Below, in pieces: positions 22,423 to 32,200 of a stretch of 64,000 nt of DNA. Position numbers and translations under genes: made by a program. This DNA is from Macrocystis pyrifera (taxonomy: Eukaryota; Sar; Phaeophyceae; Laminariales; Laminariaceae). Under the pieces are notes generated by a model. The model searched no databases, was not told the origin of the DNA, and worked only from the letters and a program-made list of their open reading frames with translations. The stretch is taken from the NCBI GenBank assembly GCA_031763025.1, contig JASSKH010000024.1, positions 7,444,523 to 7,508,522 on the forward strand. The letters run 5' to 3'. The stretch's first letter is position 1; each line of letters opens with the position of its first letter.

Positions 22423-23370
22423 TAAGAACCGTTGCGGACGACCCTCTTGCATCGGCAACATTCTTTCGCGAAACTACTCAAGCGGTTTTCGACCATGTGC
22501 TGAGAGTGGGCGCTTTTGACGGCGATGATGGAGCCCTGGGGAAAGTGCAAGCATACATTGGCATGACGGAGGAGCGATTCAGGCTCACTCTACACGCACA
22601 TCTCCTGGTTTGGGTATATGGATGTAGCAGCCGCGATCCCCTCCGGGAAGACCTCGGCACAAGCTGAGAAAACACGCTGCTCTTCTTCTTGCCTAACACG
22701 TAGGCCGTACTACTTCCAATCAACTCATGTCAAGTGTGAGGAAGTGGACTATTTTTGCCTTATGAATGGATCAGAACCCGTTTCCAGCTACACGGACATC
22801 GCCCAGTAAAAACCGTCGAATAATAATGCCGACGAATTCAGCGGTCACTCCGATGATTGGCCAGAGGACGATGTATAACCCGCAAGGCGAAAAACGACAA
22901 GAAAAAAATGAGGTTTTGTCCGCCTGTGCCAGCGGCTAGGGTTTAGATATTTTTTCGGCGAAAATCCCGAATGCCTGTCGGGAGTAGCAAACACTCATCG
23001 ATATACACACTGGTGTGTGAAATACGCCAAGAGGGGGGCCAACGGCCAAATTCTACCGGGAACAGAATGTCGCTTTGGCTATGGAACCGACGGAAAACCT
23101 CTATTTGCAGTTGGAATTACCGCAAGGATCCGTCTACAATGGCAAACTTCGTGTGTATGCCAATGGCTCCTTGAAATGGATAATGTTTTAGTGCATATGG
23201 ACAATCGCACCGACCAACAACCTGCACGGATACTTGAAGCTGAATTCTTCGTCGTACGCACGCGCGAAAGGCCGCGCGCTAGATCGGACAACCACTTGAA
23301 GCCGACGATGTCGATTTTAAGGTCGAATTCAGGCGTGGGTCAACGCACATCAACTTGTACATAAGGGTCG
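22423..23370 (+). pseudogene. Helitron Rep (HUH) region, broken
   Basis: The first frame (22,423-22,667) reads TLRTVADDPLASATFFRE and then YIGMTEERFRLTLHAHLLVW. This is the Helitron-like N-terminal block ending in the H-x-H of the HUH rolling-circle nuclease. After stops and frame changes, 23,010-23,180 gives THRYTHWCVKYAKRG and ECRFGYGTDGKPLFAVGI, which resemble the zinc-ribbon segment (H..H..C.K then CRFGF) normally found just upstream of or around the Rep core. The order here and the stops at 22,667, 22,809 and 22,880 show it is a rearranged relic. The TIR transposon ending at 22,422 abuts it and supplies the ATG of the first frame. No helicase domain is present. Confidence 0.7.
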
Positions 23371-24077
23371 ACAGTGTGATTTGTTGGTTCATTTTATGTA
23401 TTTTTGTACATAAGGGGTCGACAGTGTGTACGTTCCAGGAAGGACATCAAAGTAATCCTTAGTAATGGCGACGCTTGTGGTCTTGTATTTTACATCTTGG
23501 TGTACAGCACAAAGTCGACTCGCACCGTGGGTACCATTCTTCCTCTCTTGGCCGATGCTGTGTCTCGACACCAAAAGGAGGGCCAATATTCACCCTTTTC
23601 TGAGCGTGCATGGAAGGTTGTACAGTCTGCTGTAGCTTGTGCAAGAAGTTTTCTATCAGGAACTGAGCTTGGCGCGCCACCCTCGGTGTGCAGAATAATG
23701 GGTTGATCGGACGGCATAAAATCTCATAGCCCAATATTTTGCCGCACGGGGCCCGTTTTTGCGTGGATTCGATCTTCGCTCGCCGAAGAGGATCGACGGC
23801 AGGAAGGATCAAGCGACAACGAAAGCCCAGAAGACGAAATCATTGTCACGGTTCGTGAAGGACGCCTCTCGGTTTCGCCGAGTGCCCCACAAGGCTACTT
23901 TAATCGCTGTGACCATGATACTTCGCATCTGCTGTACAGTCTCTCTTATTTCATCAGTGAATAGACCGATATGCTTTGATTGGTTACAAGTGATCAACGT
24001 TGAAGCTCATGCTGCGGCGAGGCACCGTTTTCTATATGCAGGATCTCACTGGGATCCACGTGCAGTGCAGTTCTCTG
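23371..24077. other. No gene assigned
   Basis: Open frames exist on both strands (for example 23,459-23,812 minus and 23,759-24,060 plus). I recognise no domain, and codon patterns do not favour one strand. This may be more decayed Helitron sequence. Confidence 0.35.
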
Positions 24078-25150
24078 AGCGTGCTCGGTTGGTACATCCC
24101 TGGCCTCTCAGAGCTCCCACTTGGACCAGGCCTCCTTCGACTACTTGCCGGACCTTTGCAGCGATTCTTTGTTTTCTCCATTTTTTTTGGCACTTTCGGT
24201 TCTTTTTTCCTTTGTTCTTCTGTCGTTTCGTGTGCGTGCGTGTACTCGGAGCACAGCAATGCGGGCGAGCCCGGCGCCGTCGCGGGTGTCAGCGAGTGCT
24301 GGCGGGTAGAGGGAGGGTTGCAAGGAGCGCGGTCGCCGTTTTCATGGCTAGGCGTCGCGTGTGCCTCGAGACACGAGGGAAGCATGAATGCCCTCTGTCT
24401 GGCCTCCATCTGTGAAATTAATTGGATAGAGTATGTACGAGTCTAAAAGGGTCGTTCGGGATTGCAAGATAATATTCAAGCGATGCTTATTTTTGCGACC
24501 AAGCCGAAGTTCACAGAGAGAGCTACGCAGTCTGAGTACCAACATCTTCGAGCTGGCGAACGACGGCCACGGTGATCACCGGGCTTGACGCGACGCCGGC
24601 GACGGGGCTCACTGTGGCAGAGAGTTAGGAAAGATTTACCCGGACCGAATCGGTGGCGAGGTGGTCACGAGAGGGACGGGCGGCGTACGAGACTGAGCGA
24701 GAAGCTCTGCTGTTGTTGTTTTTTTGACCGGTGCAAGGTGTTCCAATCAGGCAGAAAATTATTACATGAGAGGGGACGGGGATTTTTTTTCTTTCCGAAA
24801 TGTTCGGTTTCTTTTTCATTGTTTTCGCGGTGCTGCTGCAGTGTGCCGTGCTGGGCTTTCTCTTTCGTACAAACAGCATATCAAAAGAAGAAAATAGGTA
24901 TCCTACCTGAGGTATGTACCTACGTACGACATGTGAGCGAGCGTAGCCAGCGGAACCGTCCGCGACACGGAGTGTATGTGGCGTTCGAGCTGCTTCTCCT
25001 GAATCATGGCGGCGGGAGTCTTGGCAACATCAAGTCGCCAGTTTGCAACTACAGTCAGAAAAAAAAACTGTATTCAATCATGGACCTCTGTCCGATCCGC
25101 ATATTTTTATGTACTTTTTTCTTCCCTGGGCGAAAAGCGCCTTGCGCATA
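24078..25150 (+). repeat. 1.1 kb composite repeat, copy 5
   Basis: It starts at GAGCGTGCTCGGTTGGTAC and ends near GGGCGAAAAGCGCCTTG. More diverged than copies 1-4, but all landmarks are in the same order. Confidence 0.85.
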
Positions 25151-25983
25151 GATACGTACATACCAATGGAGGATCGATACGACCATTGAGGATGGAAGAG
25201 TATTTTTTTTTTCCAACGAGAAAGCCCCGAAATATACGTCATGGTTCAAAGTTCTTCGAATAGTGTTTTCGCTTCTCCATGGCGGGTTGAGCTCGCCATG
25301 TAACACGTATAGATACGCGGGAGAGGTATCCGTCACTGCAAGTCAAGGACGCGGCAGCGCAGCCTTCAGATTCGACCGGAGACGTGTTATCCCGGCGCGT
25401 CAGTGATGGCACCGTGCAACATGCGACACACCACCATCCTCTGCGGCGGTTTCTTCTCCTCCTCCAGTCATTTTTTTTACGACACACAGATAGATAATGC
25501 AGATGATACACGGCTCCCACTCGGCAAGGTGAGCTAGATCGTGCAGATCAGTACTCTATACGCCGTGAAAACATCTATTAATAGATCATCGAGCGGAAAT
25601 CGAAATGTCTGGCCGTCATGTGGAACGTTTTTTTTTGACATCGATGTACTACTGCGAGCGCAGCGTGCAGATATTAAGAGTAGTCTTTCCTATTCGCTTC
25701 TTCGGCTACTGTGGACACCGCTTCTCCGGGGACACCGTGCCTGCTTGTACCTATATGTACGACAAAACCGTCGTCGGCAATTGCAGAGGACTCGTCGCCT
25801 GTGATAAAAGCTGGCAAGAAACGACTTTTCGTGATATAAATATACAGTGAAGCAAGTAGTAGTCATGTCTCGTACAGTAGTGCTAAAAGAACGTGGCCCC
25901 CAGCATCAGGTTCGTTTTTTTTTTTTTCGTTGGTTTCCTTTATTAATCACAAACAAGTAGTTTTCTCGTTGTGGTTGTTTCAC
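25151..25983. other. No assigned gene; possible downstream exons of the 25,984-26,146 gene
   Basis: A plus-strand frame at 25,605-25,850 contains GDTVPACTYMYDKTVVGN, but neither it nor the opposite strand matches a family I know. T runs at 25,202 and 25,918 are simple sequence. Confidence 0.25.
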
Positions 25984-26146
25984 CCCACAGAGCAACCTTT
26001 GCAATCTGGCCGCGACCCGTTCCGCGGAGTTGGGTGCCCACGAGTGCGGAGTATTCGCGATACATGCCTTGCGCACGCACGCACGCACTGACGGACGTGT
26101 ATCCTCCCTTGGCGCACGGGCCAAAAGTGTTGCCACCAAAAAACAC
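25984..26146 (-). CDS. Probable internal exon of an unidentified gene
   Basis: Minus-strand exon of 163 bases, open throughout, between an acceptor (GAGAGGTTAG) and a donor (TGTGGG then GTGAAA). The 54 codons read FFGGNTFGPCAKGGYTSV, CVRAQGMYREYSALVG and TQLRGTGRGQIAKVALWG. The glycine and basic pattern is weakly like one repeat of a mitochondrial carrier (SLC25-type), where a short C-x-R-x-x-G segment is followed by a Y.G...LLR helix start, but the signature P-x-[DE]-x-x-[RK] is absent. I therefore do not assign a function. The gene would lie downstream of, and on the same strand as, the kinesin. Neighbouring exons were not identified. Confidence 0.4.
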
Positions 26147-26902
26147 CTAACCTCTCAGTACTCCCTGGTGACAGTATACAGGCCCGCCGCCAACAATAAA
26201 AAAGGCATGTTTTGAGTGATCAACGTTCAAGCCCCTTCTTTCAGGAATGTTTTGAGTGATCAACGTTCACGCTCATGCTGCACATTGTCGGATGGCAAGC
26301 ATAATCATACTGAAAAATGCATAGTATGTGCAAGCCTTATACGAGAACATTCTCGTGACACCGTCCTTAAAAAACGTTGAGCATATCTCGTAGTAGGCTT
26401 AAAATATTATGATATACCGATATAGAGGATGTTGTACAGCGCCCGCCGCTGAGAACGATTTCTTGCTTCCCATTTTCTTGGCGTCCGCCCCCGCCCCCCA
26501 AAGACTGATTTCCCTAAATTTACGGAATTTTTATATTGAATGTTAGTACAGAAGTAGTCAATATTTCGGGACAGAGTGGCATATTAGGTTTTTTTTTCTT
26601 TTTCGTGCGCCTATGCTGCTGTAATACTCTGGGGTACTCGGGTACTAAGCCCACGTTTGTTTCGCCCATACTCGGGTATGTACCGTAAAGAGGGTAGAGT
26701 ACGCACAGGGAGGGGCGGCGATCGTTTCTCAGGGCTCAGAATATTCACCAGAAGAACGAGAAAGTTGCCTAGAATCCCAAAATAAGGTGGTGGTGATTGT
26801 TTTCCCAAAAAAAAAATGGTCGAGAGGAGAACCTTCCGAAGATGTAATTTTCGACTTTACGTGGCGCCCTAAACGTGTTGCAATAAAAGAGTTCAAGAAA
26901 CC

Positions 26903-27002
26903 TTGACCTTTTCAGGACTGCAGTCCCGTTTTATGGACAAACTACCTGAATTTTGAGTGGTTTGTCCCCAGAACGGGACTGCAGTATTACTAAAAGGGTA
27001 AT
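26903..27002. mobile_element. MITE-like palindrome, family A
   Basis: Arms CTTTTCAGGACTGCAGTCCC and GGGACTGCAGTATTACTAAA, with GGACAAACTACCT / AGTGGTTTGTCC inside. Confidence 0.85.
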
Positions 27003-27083
27003 GTTAGAATAGCGGCAGGATAAGATCTACATGACCCATCTGTAGATGATCTATCTGGTCTGTCCGGCGTGCGTGCAGGTTAG

Positions 27084-27178
27084 TATCCCTCTTAGGACCG
27101 CAGTCCCGTTTGGGGATAAACTGCTCGAAAAATTGACTGATTTGTTCCCAAAACGGGACTGCGGTTCTAAAAGAGTTA
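27084..27178. mobile_element. MITE-like palindrome, family A
   Basis: Arms CCCTCTTAGGACCGCAGTCC and GGGACTGCGGTTCTAAAAGA. It lies 82 bases from the previous copy in the same layout. Confidence 0.85.
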
Positions 27179-28084
27179 AAAACGACCGCACCTCCTGTGC
27201 GAAGTCAATGCTCTTTACGGTATCCGAGAAATCCGGGTACACTCAGAATGTAAAATACTCCCTACCAAAACACACCCTGAATTACTTTTGCTAATGCCAC
27301 CTTAGACACCTGGACGCGATCGAAAGGCGATAAAGGTCACAGACCGTGAAACTTCGCCGGGCTTCACGTATGATAGCGTCAGTAGTTTCGTGGGGCTGTG
27401 ATGGTTATCTCTTCACATTGCCGCTCGACACGACATTGGAGTGCGCGTGCTTGCATACAAGGTCCCATCGTTATCCCCCGCGCACGATTCCCGGGCACCA
27501 TTCGGCCTTCGGACGCAAGTGCTGATCGCAGCCGGTGACGGCCTAGCTCGGCCACTCGTGCGGCATCATGCACGAATGTCAACCCGTTCCTTTCGCAAAG
27601 TCTGCGACCCCCCCCCCCCCCCCGATGCCTGCTCCTACTGCAGCCGAAGACTTAATTTCCGTTCACACGAATGTGAAATAAAAAGTAGCGCTCTGGTTTT
27701 GCGAAAACAATGTTCTGCGAGTACACGACCAAGACAGGATTCGCTTGGTTGCTACGTCTCCCGTAACGCCAGTCTTCGAAAAAAGAACACGTGTTATATA
27801 CGGGGACGGAACGAGAGGGATCCAATCCACCCCCCCCATTTCAACATTCAGGTACAGAAATAACGCCCGAAAAGCGTTTTTTGACACAAGAGCTCCGTAC
27901 CTTCCAAAAGCAGGAGCACGATTATTTACGCTGCACGCGATAGAGCGTTGGATTTCGCTATGAGACGCACGCGTTGTGCTGGAAGTCAGCTCGCCCAGTA
28001 CTTGCTGTGGAATTCAAAACATGTCATCCCCCTTCGGAACCCCAGCGACAACATAAATGAGCGAGAACTGCGAGCGCGCGCCGT

Positions 28085-28412
28085 ACAAGATAGATCATTA
28101 TCTCCCTCGGACTTATGATCATGATCTACTGTTATACCAGGTATCATCTAGTTCTTCACCTGCAGCTGTGAGAGGTTGTTGCGCAAGATCTGTTCATAGT
28201 GCGGGTCCAACTCAGGAAACTTGCGCTTGTGTACGTACGGTCTCGCGGACTATATGGGCTCCACCCGGAGACATGAGCAAAAACTCACTCAAAATATCAG
28301 GAATACTACTGTAGATCTGCCTCAAAAGATTTAGATCGTGAACTGTGGGAATCGATGATCTGTCAGTGATTTGTCAATGGTTTGTCAATGATCCGTCCGT
28401 GATCTGTCCGAG
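28085..28412 (+). repeat. GATC-rich ~240-300 bp repeat, copy 1
   Basis: Landmarks in order: GATAGATCATTATC, CTGTGAGAGGTTGTTGCGCA, GATCTG, CCAACTCAGGAAACTTGCGC, AGATTTAGATCGTGAACTG, and GGAATCGATGATCTGTC. The same order is found in copies at 30,355, 40,648, 41,690 and 62,306, and inverted at 48,272 and 59,019. Confidence 0.8.
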
Positions 28413-28447
28413 ATAAGCAAGACAGCGCCGTGCAAACGCGCCGTGTC

Positions 28448-28466
28448 GTGACCCCCCCCCCCCCCC
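28448..28466. repeat. Isolated C tract
   Basis: A run of about 16 C stands alone. Similar isolated tracts at about 27,609, 46,400 and 60,137 may be empty target sites or remnants of the C-tract element. Confidence 0.6.
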
Positions 28467-28944
28467 TCCTTCGTCGAACTTTGAGCACTCCATCCACGGC
28501 ACCCTTCCACGGCGATTCGAATTTGCTTCGCGTGGCCGGACGCTGATATGAATCCGCACATTTTTTTGTTTTCCGACAGATTGTTTTTCCCCTAAAGCTA
28601 GAAAACCCAGTTATCATCACGCCTCCAAAAGGCTTCTTATATAGCACTTTACTTAGCTAGTGCGGAACGCCTTGAGTATAATCTGTAACTTTGGAGCTCC
28701 GGACATGGCGCGGTGGCGACCCGCGAGTTTTTATTTTTTGTTTTTAGTTTGTATCCTCTGGAAGATTGGTTGGGTTTTGAAGCTTCAGCTCACCACGCTT
28801 CCACACATAAAATTCGAGTCGTGTGTCAGTTTAACCCTTCGGTCCCTCCCGTTGCAACTATCAACAACAACACAACGAGCTGATGATACCTGTTGTTCGG
28901 GAGCGACCTGATCCCGCCGAGAGGACCACTCAGTCGCGGGCGTC

Positions 28945-29058
28945 TACTAGGTGGCACCACTGCCTAGTAGTAGGTGACACTATTGCCTAGTGGGTGGCGC
29001 CATTGCCTAATATTAGTAGATGGCATTATTGCCTACTAAGTGACACCACTGCCTAACC
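28945..29058 (-). repeat. Five-unit ~27 bp minisatellite in the kinesin 3' UTR
   Basis: On the plus strand the unit is TAGTAGGTGACACTATTGCC with variants, and each unit can fold on itself (GGCA..TGCC, TAGTA..TACTA). It begins 22 bases after the kinesin stop codon, so it should be in the mature 3' UTR. Confidence 0.8.
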
Positions 29059-29079
29059 TCGCTGCTACGGTGAGAGCAT

Positions 29080-29223
29080 CTAACTGTTTCGGTCCCGAAC
29101 GCCCGCCGAAAGTCGCCGGCGCTGGGTACCGGCGCTCCCTTCCTCCTTCCCGGTGGTTGGGTACCGAGCTTGATTGCCGCCTCCGGTTTGTGTTGAAACC
29201 CCGGTATCGATATGTTTTTGGGC
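29080..29223 (-). CDS. Kinesin-14 exon 14 (tail and stop)
   Basis: 47 codons plus [23 protein letters not shown], then a basic [13 protein letters not shown] end. In phase with exon 13 (VELGK then AQKHI). Acceptor TTCGCGCAG. Basic, glycine-rich tails of this length occur in other kinesins. Confidence 0.8.
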   Translation of the reverse strand, partial: AQKHIDTGVSTQTGGGNQARYPTTGKEEGSAGTQRRRLSAGVRDRNS

Positions 29224-32200
29224 CTGCGCGAAGTGAGACACAAGTATGAAGGGTGTCGTCGGGTGTAGGGGGGTTTCGCGACGCGACTCAAAAGGTCGCG
29301 ACGCGACTCAAAAGGTCGCGAGGCTTGCGTTTTTTCATTTGGCTTTATTCGTGGCATGGGTGCCCGAATTTCAGATACGTGCCTTACGCACGACGGCCAA
29401 AAACGTTTCCAAGAGACCTGGAGGCATGTGTTTTCTCGTCCAAATGAGGATGTCAACGTTGATGGTTGCATGCAGCCAGCATGTTCTGTTCCGCGCGATA
29501 CATACCATCGTTGTGGTAGCGTCAGAGATTCAGGCCGTGCTGTATAACATCCCCCCCCCCCCCCCCCGATATTTACGGTCCTACGACTACGGCCATGCAT
29601 GATAATACACCCCCCCCCCCCCCCCCCGGATATTTGCGGTTCATATTTCCCATGGAAACCGAACCTCACTTGGTGTTACTAGGTGCATGTATATATCATA
29701 TGACGTATGTCATACGGTATAAACACGTGAAGCATCCATCGGATGGGCACCATGAACAACGGTGAAACAGCATATATAATAATTCATTAAATATTCCCTC
29801 GGAATATTCTAAAGCAAAACATGTTTGATTTTCGCACCGCGCGTGCTTTTCGTCTTTACCTTGCCAAGCTCGACGGTCCGAACCCTCGCCGCGAAATTGA
29901 GAGAGCAAGAAGACTCCTCTGCGCTTTGTATCACCGGGCTCACGCACACCAGCATCAGAGTCTTCGAGTCAGCGCTCAGCGAGTCCTGTTACGTCAAGCG
30001 GCCGCAGTGGATCAACGGGCGTGCGCGGGTGGGTGTCAAAGATAAAATTGTGGTGGCATTTTCCGAAAAAAATAGATGCAGGGAGCGATTTTTTTAAGCA
30101 TCATGTTTTTTTAGAAATTAATTAACAAAACAATAAACATCGTACGTAGCAGCACGGGGTCAAAGTTATTTTGTGCTCGTTTTTTTACTGTGGCAGCGCG
30201 GTGTCAACGTTGTTCCAGCGAATACGAACATCCGGAGGCGATGAGTTTGCCGTGTACGATGCGGGACACACATACATATTTATACCACTTCTGGACGGAA
30301 ACGTAAAGGAACGTTAGCGTACAACTATGGAGACACGAACGATGCAAAACCTAGGACAGATGATGATCTATCTGATCTATCTACTGTAGACCATCCAGTC
30401 CCTCACCTGCCGTCGTGAGAGGCTGTATGGGATCTTCATAGCACAGATCCAACCCACAAATGAACATGCGCTCGGTCGTGCGGGTCGTGAGGGTCCCACC
30501 CGTCAACATGGAGCTAAATCGTAGAAGATCGGGGATATATCTGCTTTTGAAAGATCTAGATCATTAACTGGGGATCAATGATCTATCTGTAAGAAGTGTG
30601 GCAATTCCTTTCAAATTTCCGTCCGGAGTGGCACTGTAGTACGAAAAAGAAAATTGACCCAGGTTGGATGTCTTCTTTGAGAAAGGGGTCTGTCGTTCTA
30701 AACTCTAAAGAGCCTTTTGCTTAAACGGTTCGTGTGAATCTCACAGCCTGGCGTTCTTACGTAGAAATAGGTGTTTAATTTATTACCCGAATTTCGTATT
30801 TTCCTCGTGAATCTCAGCCAGGCTTTCTCATTGCTTACTCTCTGACCCGAATGTCTTGTTTGTTTGTGAATCTCCTCGACCGGGTTTTTGTTTTTGCCCG
30901 AATTCAGTTTTTTTTCTCTGAAACTCAGTCTGGCTTTCTTACACAAGGCTCGTTTGTTAGCGGTTCATATCATAGATATCCTGTACTACATGCTCGTTGT
31001 TTCTGATACAGCGGTGCGGCATAGATGATACTGGCGTTACACAGCGCTTGTACGATGACACCACGAGAGTTGAGGAAACTGGCTGTGATCCTGGGACCCC
31101 GCATGAGTTTGTGCATTTGTCTGTTTTCCCTACCGACCTGTGGACTCCTCGTCTGTGTGGTCTTTCTTTTGTGAACCTACGTGCGGCCTGGGTTTTGCGG
31201 CAACGAGCTAAACATTACGTCAACAACTGATTTTAAAATATATCCATTCGGTCGGGGTTGCACCTGACAACGGTAGTACCCCCACGATGCTTCGGCCAAT
31301 AAAGCTCATTGGCGTACGTGTGGCTTGATCGTCAGTCGCGGGTAGAGAGGAGTTACCGGAAGCACAAAAAAGGCAAGTACTTGTAGAAGGGCGGCGATGT
31401 GAGGGCGCTCTTTGTTTTTCATCCACCCCATTCATTTTCGTCGCCCTTGCTATATCCCTCTCTCCTATTGGTACTCGTAACTCAGATCCGGGATCACATA
31501 TACAGCAGGCTCTTCCACCCCTCATCTCTCTCCCCACCACGGTACATGCCTTGCATTTTTTTCCCTCGTCGATCCGCTTCGGATGACGCTTTAGGTAGGA
31601 CGGACTAACTCTTGACACCGTCATATCACAAGGGTGATAACACAACACACCTACTCCCTGGGACGGTTTTAAGCTGCAGTGGGTACCCAGATTTCAGAGC
31701 GCCCGAGATAGGAGCTTTCGGGCTTTTTAAGTGGTCAAATCGGCGTGTCCCGCCTATACTAACCCCACTGTATTGCCCAATATTACAGATAAGAACGTTG
31801 TGTAGTTAAGAGCGCCTGTTTCGGCTTGTCACACGGGGCGCTCTTAAATCGGGGTACCCACTAATGCACGAGTTACCCTGAAACTATCACGGGTGCCCCA
31901 TATACATAGACTCGAAATGGGGGGAAAAGAGGCTTCCCAATGTATACATGAAAAATACAAATGTGGCATGGATGGAAGGCTTATCATCAATCGCGTATTT
32001 GAAACAGACAGCATTTTCGGTTCAGGCAGTAGTTCTTGAGATACATCGCGCCAAAGGGCGTGCTTTGGGCTTGTTTTGGGCCTGTTTACTCTGGCCGTCC
32101 GTAATAGCGGGGCACACACAACAAAAACACAACGGCGGACATTGGAAATATATGGTCGAGATCTTTTGCGTTGGACATATCGCTCAGCGTTTTCAGTACG

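Larger units (their letters stand above)
26147..28078. other. Intergenic, repeat-bearing
   Basis: It contains a duplicated TGTTTTGAGTGATCAACGTTC block (26,209-26,275), half of a family C MITE near 26,525-26,583, two family A MITEs, and a C17 tract at about 27,609. A minus-strand frame at 27,379-27,582 (FVHDAARVAELGRHRL) has coding-like composition but no recognised domain. Confidence 0.45.

Noticed and set aside
27918-27975. tRNA-like GCGATAGAGCGTTGGATT sequence
   Set aside because: No cloverleaf or B-box could be built around it.
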